Positions 1 through 8,686 of a DNA stretch of 19,932 nucleotides are shown one piece after another. The first letter of the stretch is position 1; the number at the start of each line of letters is the position of its first letter. Source of the stretch: Geosiphon pyriformis. Its lineage: Eukaryota; Glomeromycota; Glomeromycetes; Archaeosporales; Geosiphonaceae. Below the pieces are notes generated by a model. It made no database searches, was not told where the DNA came from, and worked only from the letters and a program-made list of their open reading frames with translations. The stretch is taken from contig JAAOMT010000220.1 of assembly GCA_016748015.1 (NCBI GenBank), positions 400 to 20,331 on the forward strand, in the 5' to 3' direction. A program made the translations under genes and the position numbers.

Positions 1-113
1 TAATAATTATTGTTAATTAAAGTATAAAATTTATTAATAGAGAAAAAATATATAAATAACTATTAGTAATTTATTATATAATTAAAAGAGCTCTTAAGAT
101 ATTGCAATCTATA
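1..113. other. AT-rich left flank, no gene seen
   Basis: Very AT-rich DNA with no coding signal on either strand. It ends at a TA dinucleotide (114-115) next to the left end of the mariner-like element, so it is probably the original target DNA of the oldest insertion. Confidence 0.5.
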
Positions 114-115
114 TA

Positions 116-151
116 CAGTTCTCCCAAAAAGTAATAGCAAAGTATTTTTTT
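116..151 (+). repeat. Left terminal inverted repeat of the mariner-like element
   Basis: The sequence starting CAGTTCTCCCAAAAAGTAAT matches the reverse complement of 19051-19086 (starting TAGTACCTCTGAAAAGTAAT). By eye 22 of 36 positions agree, with the block AAAAGTAAT intact, and most mismatches are transitions. TA precedes it at 114-115, as expected for the TA target duplication of this superfamily. Confidence 0.7.
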
Positions 152-236
152 ATTTTTATTTTTTTTATACATAATAATTTCTGTTTAAATTTTAATATTA
201 AATAGATATATAAATAAAGAATATATATACAAAAAA

Positions 237-861
237 TTAATATTTACTATGTCTTTCTTTTACACTAATACAATCTTGAATTCGATTTCGCATATTAATA
301 ATACAGTTAAAAATAGTTTTATTAGACAGATTATTCTATTCTTCTTCTACTATTGTAATAAAAATTATTTGAGAGATATTTTTTTTGTGTGCTATTTTTG
401 GAATGACTTTTTTCTCAACATTTTGATTTTAAGAATAGCCCAAATATTCTTAATTGAATTGAAATCTAAACTATATGATGGCCAAGACAAAATGTAATTT
501 GGCAGTTGCATTTTTTGAAGTATGTTTTAAATTGTTATTATGCTGAAAAATTCAACATTGTTGTCTATATATGCTAATTATATTATAATATAAATTTTTA
601 TTGAAAATTTTATATTTCAACTTTTCTATATGTACAAATTGCTTCTTATATATAAAGTTTAAATAGATGTTTTACTACTAGTACAATAAGTTTACTTGAA
701 TGAAACCAAGCCAAGCAAGTATTTCGAAATATTTGTAAAGTTTTTTTATTTAAAAATACTATTTTACATTAATTATAATTAGAATATTCTTGAACTTATA
801 CTAATTAGTTTTGTTTGGTTTGTTCAATAAGTAGAAGTACACATCTTAGTAAAACAGCTAT
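237..861 (-). pseudogene. Tc1/mariner-type transposase, C-terminal two thirds (broken)
   Basis: Read from 861 down to a TAA at 237-239. After an Ala-Val-Leu start comes a stretch with Glu-Gln-Thr-Lys-Gln-Asn. Next is the region around the first catalytic Asp, now Asn (codon 748-750, context FLNKKTL), followed by FRNTCLAW. The second catalytic region reads as Asn-rich then KHTSK (about 510-545). Finally there is the diagnostic WPSYSLDFNSIKNIWAILK motif (about 430-484), the family's WPxxSPDLNPIENxW block, in which the catalytic Glu is Lys (449-451). The C-terminal tail ends near 248. Stops and several frame changes show it is dead. The three lost acidic residues fit G-to-A changes on the coding strand. 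The N-terminal third is at 18569-18909. Confidence 0.85.
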
Positions 862-954
862 TGTTACTTATAGAAAAGAGTATAAGAAAAAAAGTAAAAA
901 AACAGATAAAATAATAGACCAATAGGAGAATAGTACTTAATAAGTAAGCACAAT

Positions 955-1112
955 GTTAGAAAATTATAACATATTGCTTAGCAATATGTATATTGTTAGT
1001 AAATTATAGCACATTGCTTAGCAATAAGCACATTATTAGAAAATTATATCATATTGTTCAGCAATATACATACTATCAAAAAAATTAAAACATACTGTAA
1101 AAAAATATGTAA
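955..1112 (+). repeat. 40-bp tandem repeats in the 5' LTR (3 copies plus a degenerate one)
   Basis: Units start at 955, 995 and 1035 with the form RTTAGWAAATTATARCAYAT followed by TGCTTAGCAATA and a short A/T-rich end. A decayed fourth unit runs to about 1112. Each unit carries a near-perfect palindrome ATTGCT-T-AGCAAT (13 bp, one-base centre). The 3' LTR has four good units, so the array changed copy number between the two LTRs. Confidence 0.9.
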
Positions 1113-1113
1113 T

Positions 1114-1123
1114 CTTATATAAC
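1114..1123 (+). promoter_or_regulatory. TATA-like site in the 5' LTR
   Basis: CTTATATAAC just downstream of the 40-bp repeats is exactly kept in the 3' LTR (17889-17898) although the surrounding sequence has diverged. Its position inside the LTR would suit a pol II core promoter. In such AT-rich DNA the match alone is weak. Confidence 0.3.
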
Positions 1124-1401
1124 AAAAATTATGTATATATAGTAAAAGTATTAAAAACAAAAAAAAAGACAAAATTCTAAATCTTCAATATCTTTTTTTC
1201 AAAAAATAGTTTTCTATAACTTAAAATAGAATTATATTAATATTAATAAAATATCTACTTAATATTTAAATCCATATTATCATTATTTAATTAAGAATAT
1301 TAATCAATTTTATTCTATCAACACTTCATATTAATAGTATCTAATACTTAACCATACTAGACCAATAGTTCTTAATTATTACTATTGATAAGATACTAAT
1401 T

Positions 1402-1468
1402 TCTTATTTTTTTTTCTTATTTTCTTTTATTTTTTTTTTATTTTTGTTTGTTTTATTTTTTTATTGTT
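1402..1468 (+). repeat. Pyrimidine (T-rich) tract in the 5' LTR
   Basis: Nearly uninterrupted T/C tract followed by TTTGTTTGTTTTATTTTTT. The same tract occurs in the 3' LTR at about 18184-18252, so it belongs to the LTR. It could act in promoter opening or RNA processing, but nothing in the sequence decides this. Confidence 0.6.
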
Positions 1469-1785
1469 TACTAATTGATTAAAAAGATTAAGTGATGAGT
1501 ATTTGATATTAAGAATAACTTAGTAAAAAACCCAAAAATAAGAGTAGAAATTTAAGGATAACTTACCAAAAAAACACAACTGTCAGAATAAATTGGCCAT
1601 TATGTTAAAGAAAAAAATTCACAGAATATAGCTTCCAAAAAGATACAAAACATTAATTAAATCTCTGTTTATTATACAAAAGACTTAACCAAAACCTTTA
1701 AAAAATATTAATATTCACAACTATTAAGTATCAAGTTATAAGTTTGTTATTTGTTCTAACATTCCAAATAATTATCTATAATATT

Positions 1786-1803
1786 TGGTGCTTCTTGTGA
1801 AAT
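1786..1803 (+). promoter_or_regulatory. Primer-binding site (tRNA-primed reverse transcription)
   Basis: TGGTGCTTCTTGTGAAAT directly follows the end of the 5' LTR. TGG is the complement of the CCA end of a tRNA, and the position is as expected for a minus-strand primer site. I cannot name the tRNA, and decay may have altered it. Confidence 0.6.
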
Positions 1804-3600
1804 ATAATTCAGCAGAAAATTAGCACCAACAACAATTATCTGAAACAGTGGCAGAATCAAAAAAAATAGGAACAAACCACTTGAAATTTGCTAAAGTTTT
1901 ATTCTAATACTATCAAACTTACCTTAAATTAACAAGTAGCTATTGGTCAGCAGAATTAGCTTTCAATTTCTACATTAACAAAAAGATTAAATCCTACTTA
2001 AAAGACCAAGAAAATCTAAAAGCAGCCTTTAATAAATTCTATAATAAATTACTCCAAAACATCACACTTTTATAAAATTATTTGTTTACTCCACTAATTA
2101 CAGAAATCAACAAAAAAATTAAGAATCACATCTGACAGAAATTTTCTATTATCTTTACAGACAACAAAAAAAAATTACAAATACCAACAGAAACACCAAA
2201 AAAAATACAACTGCTTATATAGAAAAAACCAAAAATAATTTTACCTATTTACCTGTTATATTATTATATATCAAGAAGTACTATCCACATACCATCAAGA
2301 CTCATATTACAGTAATATCAAAAACATTATTACTCAGATTACTGTTCTAAAATTAACAAGAAAAAACCAGGTTATTAGAAATCTATAATGATTTCTTTAA
2401 AAGATTTAAATTGCAATCAACAACACCATTAAAAATTTAATCTTTGTCACTTTAAACAAATTTCGAATTTACCAGTCAATAGAAAGATACTAAATCAGAA
2501 AAAAAACACAGTAATCAGAGAAATAATAGTCAAAATTTAATCTCCAATAATCTGAAAGTTCAAATTCCAATTGTTCTAACTCAGCAAAACTTAAACAATT
2601 TAAACCCAGCTCTTATTATCTCACAAAATTTACTTTTGATAAATTTGATCAATCAACTACTAATTACAGCAATTGCCACTTTACAACAATCATAACAACA
2701 ATAACAACACCTTCTACCAATAATATTTGTATCTATTTTCAAACTTAAAAAATTCACCAGTAAAAAAGACAATGCTTAAGCATAACTTAACAACATAGCC
2801 AAAGCAATTACTGTTAATAATTAGAACAATACTAAAACTTTTTAAGTTATTCTCTATTTTTTATAAAATACTACCAAATTATGATATCAGAATCTTATTA
2901 ACAAGCCACAAATCTTTAACATGTTTAAAACCACATTTCTATAATATTTTAGTAATAATAATAGTATTAACTATTTGTTAACTAGTTTTATTACAATTAA
3001 ACAAAGAGACACAGAAACAGTTACTACATATTTGGAATATTTTCATCAAAATTTGCACCAGATTTATGCAATTAAAACTGAATATTTTACAGTACCACAA
3101 ATTTTGAATTAATTTATTTATGAATTATACAGTAGCTTTTTGTAATAAATACATTCAATATAGCCTAATATTATCTAAGACACAGTTACTTATGCCAAAG
3201 ATTTTGAATTAATTGAACTTAAAACCAATTATGCTTAAGCTGTAAATCTAGTAATAAACAGATCATCTGAATTGGATACTAAATTGAAACAATTTAGTAA
3301 TTTGATCAATCAGAAGTTAGAAAAGTACTTAATTAACAATTAGGCAATTTATCAATCTCTACAATATTATAAGAATTAAAAAAATTCCAATTGCTTCCAA
3401 TAACAGTCATGTCTATTATTATCATCAAATTAACTATAATAACAAAAAACACATAATTGCTACTACTATAATAAACAAAGCCAATTAAAAGCAGATTGTT
3501 GCTTAAAAAAAATAAACAATAATCAGAAAATCAATATCAAAACTTTGATTACAGGTTTCAAATCCTAAACTATGCCAATATATTATTAATCAAGACAATA
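1804..3600 (+). pseudogene. gag: gag region with capsid-like part and CCHC zinc knuckle (broken)
   Basis: The first 1.1 kb is too decayed to read. The frame shared with pol becomes recognisable from about 3029: a helical capsid-type segment (YLEYFHQNLHQIYAI, then ILN-stop-FIYELYSS) and TVTYAKDFELIELKTNYA with a downstream SSELDTKLKQFSNLINQKLEKY (about 3182-3360). A zinc knuckle lies at 3458-3499: CYYYNKQSQLKADC, where the family pattern is C-x2-C-x4-H-x4-C. Its second Cys has become Tyr and its His has become Gln. Gag packages the element RNA. Several stops stand where Gln is expected (CAA to TAA, CAG to TAG). The start codon was not found. A CAA-rich stretch occurs near 2682-2710. Confidence 0.6.
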
Positions 3601-3742
3601 TCTATTACCTTACATATTAATAATACAACAACTAATATACTTACTTCCAATCTATTAAACTCTAATACTGGTAATTTATTAAGTTCTATAGCCACAAATA
3701 ATTTATCAACTTTAACAAATTCTAGCATCATTCCAAATTATA

Positions 3743-4440
3743 GTGCCAACCAAAAACCAAAGACTAAGAATTATTTACACTCAACAAAATTGGAGATTGA
3801 TGATGGTTATGTATCAACCAATTTCCAGTTCATTAAACCAATTATTAGAATCATATTTTAAGAATTCGGAAAGTGGGTACATTCAAAATCTGAATTCTCA
3901 AAACTATTTAAGCCTTCTGGCTGTAACAAAAAACACTTTACCCAACCACTTAGAAACCAATTCAATAATACTTACCAACAACATCTCATTAGCAGTCATT
4001 ACAAAAAACAAATTACTTACAGTCATCTTTCTTTTTAATTTAGAAAAATCAGCTATGATAACTCTGTTTAGTAGAGTTATGCTTGATGTCAAACCAATTA
4101 CTGCCATATATATTGATGCCAAAGTTGATGGCCATTCTATCAAATTAATCTTTAATAATAGTTTAGTAAGCAGTATTATTACATAACAACTTATGAACCA
4201 ATTAGGTTGTCAAGTTAATTAAGCTATTAGTGCTAAAATTATTACTACTGATAAAACAACAAAGACTCCAATTGGTGAAATTGACAACTTTTTTTTTAAT
4301 TAACAGTATTGTCATGTCTATTAAGATTTTTGTTATAGAAGTTATACAGTACTAAGCACTAGTTGGTAATAACTGGCTATTTAAGATCAATATTGTACTT
4401 AACTGGACTATTCAAGAGCTATAGGTTAGTTAAAATGGTC
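3743..4440 (+). pseudogene. Retropepsin (aspartic protease) region of pol (broken)
   Basis: The open part 3743-4186 is the longest intact piece of the gypsy polyprotein. The protease signature begins at AKVDGHSIKLIF. The active-site triad D-S/T-G is now N-N-S (codons 4154-4162), followed by VSSIIT and, past a stop, QLMNQLG. Further on are the typical KIITTDKTTKTPIGEID, and after more stops a GNNWL-like segment (about 4370). The first Asp, the small second residue and the Gly are all lost, consistent with G-to-A changes, so no protease activity is possible. It would have cut the gag-pol polyprotein. It is in the same frame as gag, with no sign of programmed frameshifting. Confidence 0.75.
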
Positions 4441-5605
4441 AGCAAACTTGAATATCAGCTTCTTGTGGCTATTTTAAACCAACTACTATGTATTTATTGA
4501 TAAAATTTAAGAAAGAAGAAAAAAAATCTATCTGGAAAGCTTATTAAGTTTTATGGGCCAAAGAATATTACAACAAATTACTATCAATCTTGATCTGAAA
4601 AGAAAAAAAAAAGAGAAAAAAAAAGAAAAGAAACAATTTTAAGCCACTACTATAATATATACTTTGTATGTTATTACACTACTAAAACAACTAAATTATT
4701 ATTAATCCAAACTAATATACATTAATTGTGGCAAAAAATTGTTAACAATGGATGTATATTATAGTAATAACAAAGAATGGCCAATAGCAACCAAATATTA
4801 TTATCACCTATATATTTTTAAATACTTTAGATAACTCAATTAACAAGTAAAATAAGACAATAAGTCTTGTTTTATATGTGAAACAACTTTTTTCAATGAA
4901 AAATGTGGAATAATATTTTTGGATAAGGAAAAACATATGACAAAACATGCCAATATATGATTCTAATCAATAATTGGATATAAAAAAAGACTTCAATTAA
5001 TGTTGTCTGAAAATAAGCACTTATATATTTAAGAAGCTGTTCATACAACAAACACAAGATTTGGAGAATGGCAAGTGCAAAAGTTAAAAATACTTTATTT
5101 AAAGAAATACTGAAAATTAAAAATAATTCATTAATCTTTTCAGAACCCAAATTTGTCTTAATTTTTAATGTTTTTAATATATTATGAACAATTCCATGAG
5201 CACTACCAAAACCTAATACTGACTAAAAAAGAGCAAAAGCAAAAACTAAAACAATTAAATATAAGACTATGCAAATATTGCTTAATTCTTAGTAACTTCA
5301 AATATTATAACAATTGTAATCTTATTTACAATTCATTATCTTATATAATCTATTTAATTCTCAAAGAAAAAAAACCAATTAGTAAGTGTACAGCAGAATT
5401 AAAATCAAAATTTAATTGTAATCTAGACTTTGATAATAATAACAACAATAGTTCTAACTCTATTTAAAATGGCAATAACAATAACAATAATTTAACCTCC
5501 AATAAAAACTTTGAACAATATGTCATGCTTTCAGATCTTTCAAAAGAACAGAAACTCAAATAGTTTAGTAACAATAATAAAAGTATTATATTAAAATGCA
5601 TATAT
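4441..5605 (+). pseudogene. Cys-rich linker between protease and dUTPase (broken)
   Basis: Continues the gag-pol frame. Recognisable pieces are INCGKKLLTM (Cys codon 4727-4729), SCFICETTFF (Cys codons 4868-4870 and 4877-4879), EQFHEHYQ near 5190, and RLCKYC with a later NNCNLIYN (Cys codons 5270, 5279, 5315). An acidic and Asn-rich tail leads into the dUTPase; its longest open part is 5168-5467. The CxxC pairs spaced along about 300 residues suggest zinc-ribbon-like modules. Some partner cysteines appear to be lost as Tyr. I know no function for this part. It is not the integrase zinc domain, which lies further on. Confidence 0.5.
4597..4633 (+). promoter_or_regulatory. 37-nt purine run inside pol (possible central polypurine tract)
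   Basis: An uninterrupted run of A and G, composed mainly of A with interspersed G. It lies in the coding linker after the protease, where a Lys/Glu-rich stretch is likely, so it may be only coding low complexity. It could also act as a second plus-strand primer site as central tracts do in some LTR elements. Confidence 0.25.
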
Positions 5606-5986
5606 AATACCAATACAGAGTTTGATCTTAAATATTCAGAAAAAACTGTTATTTAATTGGAACTTTATTTGTGTACCAGTATAGATTTAAAACTAGTACT
5701 GAAAATTCTGACAACAACAATAGTCTAACTAGTCTTTAGATCTAGTTAAGCAAAAAAAAGAATTAATATTAAAGGAAATATAATTGATACAGAATATATA
5801 GAAAATATTATTATAATACTACAAAATAATTCAGAAAAAGGATACATAATTAAATCAAATAAAAAAATAGCACTGACAATATTTTTGTCTTTGGCTAAAA
5901 TAATTTAATTAGTGTTAGTAAAAATAAGGGAAAAGTTAGGGATTATAGCAAAAAAAATAAAAAAATTTGGATCAATAAGTAAAATA
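5606..5986 (+). pseudogene. dUTPase domain embedded in pol (broken)
   Basis: All five motifs of trimeric dUTPases appear in order in the gag-pol frame. Motif 1 is NTNTEFDLKY (5606-5635, normally DAGxDL). Motif 2 is FRSS-stop-AKK (5735-5758, normally RSSxAxK). Motif 3 is GNIIDTEYIENI (5774-5809, with the Asp and Tyr kept). Motif 4 is NKKIALTIFL (5858-5887, normally ERIAQ). Motif 5 is KKIKKFGSISK (5951-5983, the Gly-rich RGxxGFGSTG loop). The motif 1 to 5 span of about 127 codons equals a normal dUTPase. The enzyme hydrolyses dUTP to dUMP and would limit uracil in the element's cDNA. Several glycines and acidic residues are replaced, and stops are present at motif 2 and between motifs 1 and 2. 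Confidence 0.8.
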
Positions 5987-6325
5987 GACATATTAGTTAA
6001 TATGATAAAAAATAAAACTATTAATAAAAAAACTATTTTTACTAATCAATTTATTTCTATTTTTTCATATGACAAGTATAAGTTAATCGTAAAAAAAAGG
6101 GTAAAAAACCAATTTCAAATTTTTGAAGCTGAAACAAACATTTGTAAATTAAGAAAAATTGCTATTACCAATTTATATATATTAGTTAAGAACAACAAAC
6201 ACATTAAGATTCCAATATATAACACAATTAGAGACTTTATAAAAATACCAAGTGGAATTATCATTGTACACTTAAGCACTAAAGTTGAGAATCAAGTATT
6301 CACCATTATTTCAGATTTCTTATAA
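5987..6325 (+). pseudogene. Beta-rich spacer between dUTPase and RT (broken)
   Basis: The open stretch that begins in the last dUTPase motifs (5912) continues to the TAA at 6323-6325. It includes IPIYNTIRDFIKIPSGIIIV, which resembles the beta-strand segment often found just ahead of RT in Ty3/gypsy pol (pattern IPIxNTxxxxIxIxKGTxIGYL). Its role is not known to me. It is in the same frame as its neighbours. Confidence 0.45.
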
Positions 6326-6369
6326 TTATACAGATATGTGAATATTATATTACAAGCAATATATAAATG

Positions 6370-7320
6370 AAAAAAATATTATTTGCTACAACCAGAACAA
6401 TTAGAGCAAATGAACTTAGAAAATTTAAACCCATTTCAATGTATATAGCTCAAGATGTTACTTAACAATTTTACTAATATTTTTATCAGCAAAAATAATT
6501 TTTAACAAAACAGACATTATTCAGTATTAAATCAAAACTAGAAATGCAATATCAATTAAATAAAAAACATACAAAATACTATTTACTAACCATAAAATCA
6601 TCTAATAAAAAATTAACAGAATGTTGAACAACAGATTAATTTAATCATCAATAAGCCATGATTATTACCAGTAATACTTATTTAGAAAAAAAATAGAAAG
6701 ATTCACTTTTGTATAGACTACAAAAAACTCAACAGTATTATTTATAGAAACAACTATCTAACTCCATAAATACAAAAATTATTTGATGCTTTTGGAAGAA
6801 AAAAATAGTTCTCCATATTAGACTTGGACAGTAAATATTGGCAAGTAGTTATGAATCTAGCTGACAAAAAAAAACCACATTTACCACCAAAAAAAAAATT
6901 TCAAATTTAATATTATGTTTTTTGGCTTAATTAATACTCCAGCCACTTTCCAATAACTTATAAAAATTGTTTAACTAGATTACTATGGAAGTTAATAGTA
7001 GTCTACTTAAATAACATTAATGTGTTCTCAGAAACATTTAATAATCATTTTTATCATCTTTAACAGATATTTAAAAAATTAAAAAAAGCTAAATTAAAAT
7101 TGAATACAATTAAATGCTTCTTTGGAAAAACTAAACTCAAGTTTTTGGAATATGTTATAAGCAAAAATGGCATCAAAACAGACCCAGACAAAATTGAAAT
7201 AATTAAAAACTTTCTAGTACCAACAAACTTAACAAACTAAAAGCATTCTTGGGATTTGTTGAATGTTATTACCATTTTATCCAAAACTTCAAACTGGCTT
7301 AATCACTTTACTAGTTCCAA
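6370..7320 (+). pseudogene. Ty3/gypsy reverse transcriptase (broken)
   Basis: Clear RT motifs in order: LLQPEQLEQMN upstream; KKNRKIHFCIDYKKLN (about 6686-6733, family KKDGxxRFCVDYRxLN); LDLDSKYWQV with the first catalytic Asp kept (codon 6821-6823); FWLN around the NAPATFQ block; VYLNNINVFS (7001-7030), where the catalytic YxDD pair is Asn-Asn (7010-7015); then KLKKAKLKLNTIKCFF, KFLEYVISKNGIKTDPDKIE and FLGFVECYYHFIQNF. A one-base loss near 7235 moves the reading to the next frame. RT copies element RNA into cDNA in the particle. Loss of both Asp residues by G-to-A makes it inactive. Confidence 0.9.
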
Positions 7321-7329
7321 GTCAAGAAT

Positions 7330-7716
7330 ATTAAATATAAATAGATTAAAACCCAACAAAAAGCTTTTGATATATTAAAAAGAAAGCTTATTTAAGCTCT
7401 AATACTAATTTATTCAGATTATAACAAACCATTTATCATTACTATTAATGTATTTGATTAAGTATTAGGAACCATACTGTCTTTAAAAAAAATCAAATAA
7501 ACTAGAATATCTAATGGCATATGTAAGCCAAAGTTTGAGTCCAGCTGAAAAAAACTATAAAACTCTAGCATTAAAACACTTAGCTATCTATTAGGCTGTC
7601 ATAAAATAAAAACCATATTTAAGTCAAAAATTTAATGTGTACACTAATTACAAAGAATTGACATTAATCCAGAAGCAAAAATTTGGAAATGATTACTATT
7701 GTTATCAGTAGAATTT
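7330..7716 (+). pseudogene. Ty3/gypsy RNase H (broken)
   Basis: Follows RT directly: QKAFDILKRKL-like segment, then LIYSDYNKPFIITINVF, where the TDAS catalytic Asp is Asn (codon 7447-7449), then AYVSQSLSPAEKNYKTLALKHLA, NVYTNYKELT and a final KIWK-stop-LLLLSVEF. The frame shifts at least once more between 7450 and 7517. RNase H degrades the RNA strand during cDNA synthesis. The reading stops at about 7716 where foreign DNA begins. The continuation (YYKKEKKNENIDGLL, family RxGxxNxNADGLSR) is at about 8700-8745. Confidence 0.85.
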
Positions 7717-8117
7717 TAACTATTAATTAGCATGAAATTACCCTTATAATTCCTATTATTAATTAATATATATTATTATCATTTTAATTATCACTTATTA
7801 TTTAATCAAATTATCAAATATTATCATTCAATTAATAATCTAATTTGTATTATCAAAATAAAGATAATCAAATTACACAATATTTTAAATCATTTAATAT
7901 TTAAAAATTCGTCGAAATTAGCAGAAATTGGCCGAAATAATTAATAGTTTGTAGAAATAATTTGTAATTTACTGAAATGTATTTTTGGTTTGCCGAAATT
8001 AAAGCAAAAAAAAAAGTGCAAGTTCAAAGACTAGTACTACAACAATTTTTATAAAAAAAGAGCTTCTTTCTTCAAAAAAATGTATTTTACCATAGTATTT
8101 TACTTTAGATATCTTAA

Positions 8118-8369
8118 TTAAAACAAATCATCTTTTACATATAACAAATAAAAATTAAATATTCGAAAACCAAAACCTTTAATTATTACACTTGAAATTT
8201 CCTCAACACAACTGACATTTTGAAATTGATTAGCTACCAATTTCAGTAATCTGTTAATAACTTCAGGCCTGAATAGAAAACGTTTCTCTTGACAAAATTC
8301 TATTTCTTTTACATTTTGTTTATTTTTTTTACTTTTCTTATTATAATTATTAAAATAGCTTACAGACAA
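8118..8369 (-). CDS. Small hypothetical ORF in the inserted segment
   Basis: 83 codons on the minus strand within the foreign insertion. It starts with a Lys/Asn-rich N-terminus (NKKSKKNKQN) and has a hydrophobic, mixed C-terminal half (RPEVINRLLKLVANQF, then FGFRIFNFYLLYV). I do not recognise it. Its codons are less biased to A/T runs than the surroundings, which is the only hint of real coding. It might be an exon fragment captured by a transposon or chance. Confidence 0.2.
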   Translation of the reverse strand: MSVSYFNNYNKKSKKNKQNVKEIEFCQEKRFLFRPEVINRLLKLVANQFQNVSCVEEISSVIIKGFGFRIFNFYLLYVKDDLF

Positions 8370-8375
8370 GATTCC

Positions 8376-8480
8376 TGTAAAAAAGTTGACTTTTACAGCA
8401 AAGTAACTACATATTTTAGTGAGCTTCTAGATAAGCAATTTCTGGAAAAAAGTTGATGTTTACTACAATGTAACTACACA
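8376..8480 (+). repeat. Two imperfect direct repeats (~38 bp) 67 bp apart
   Basis: 8376-8413 and 8443-8480 both read AAAAAAGTTGA, then a T-rich variable part with TTTAC and ACA, then GTAACTACA. The pattern occurs in the inserted segment only, near its right side. Such subterminal repeats are common binding sites in DNA transposons, but that role is an inference. Confidence 0.6.
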
Positions 8481-8686
8481 AAGTAACTGGCACGAAATTG
8501 GCCATTCTACTTATAAGCCCAGCAGTTTAAATTATAAAAGATAATTTAAAGATAAATTCAGTTATCAGAGGTCCAACTACTTCCAAAAAACGTAAATTTA
8601 CAACCAATAAGCATTAATAACATTCAAGTAAAGAGACCAAAAACCTCCAGTAATATCATGTAAAATGAAAAATATAACTATTACTA

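Larger units (their letters stand above)
116..861 (-). mobile_element. Tc1/mariner-like DNA transposon, left half (transposase 3' side)
   Basis: This is the left part of a Tc1/mariner-like element, read on the minus strand. It begins with an inverted-repeat end next to TA (114-115), carries the C-terminal half of a transposase, and stops abruptly at the 5' LTR at 862. The other half lies at 18569-19086. The two pieces together measure about 1.26 kb, the usual length of Tc1/mariner elements, and the transposase reading resumes across the gypsy insertion (right half ends in a Leu-Asn-Tyr stretch, left half begins Ala-Val-Leu). The element predates the retrotransposon that split it. Confidence 0.8.
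862..1785 (+). repeat. 5' LTR of the Ty3/gypsy element
   Basis: About 924 bp, matching 17596-18568 over its full length. By eye identity is roughly 85-90%, with most differences being transitions. It begins TGTTACTTATAG (right copy TATTATTCATAG) and ends CTATAATATT (right copy CTGTAATACT). It contains three 40-bp repeats, a TATA-like site and a long pyrimidine tract, all shared with the right copy. The terminal bases are not a clean TG...CA pair, so ends may be off by one or two bases. Confidence 0.88.
7724..8686. mobile_element. Foreign ~0.96-kb insertion between RNase H and integrase
   Basis: The gypsy protein reading breaks after LLLLSVEF (7716) and resumes at NYIVYYKKEKKNENIDGLL (8690 on), a block that normally follows directly. 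The DNA between has no pol similarity. Two candidate 9-bp target duplications flank it: exact TAACTATTA at 7717-7725 and 8675-8683, or TTTAACTAT/TTTAATTAT at 7715-7723 and 8687-8695 (one C/T difference). Nine bp would suit a Mutator-like or hAT-like element, but I find no convincing terminal inverted repeats and no transposase. The right end is A-rich, so a retroposed fragment is also possible. Inside are repeated (G/C)CGAAAT-like words (7910-8000), an 83-codon minus ORF and two direct repeats. Confidence 0.55.

Noticed and set aside
249-497. 82-codon plus-strand ORF as a gene
   Set aside because: It is the antisense shadow of the C-terminal part of the mariner transposase, whose WPSYSLDF and KNIWAILK motifs lie on the minus strand here.
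955-1074. CRISPR array
   Set aside because: The 40-bp units are contiguous with no spacers and lie in an LTR of a eukaryotic retroelement.
4893-5150. 85-codon minus ORF as a membrane protein
   Set aside because: Its hydrophobic look comes from A-rich plus-strand DNA read backwards; the plus strand carries the pol linker.
3000-7300. TAA/TAG reassigned to Gln (ciliate-like code), because many stops in pol stand at Gln positions
   Set aside because: Stops also replace Trp, Arg and Leu, catalytic acids are lost at the same time, TGA is affected too in the LINE, and frameshifts are present. Simple C-to-T and G-to-A decay explains all of it.
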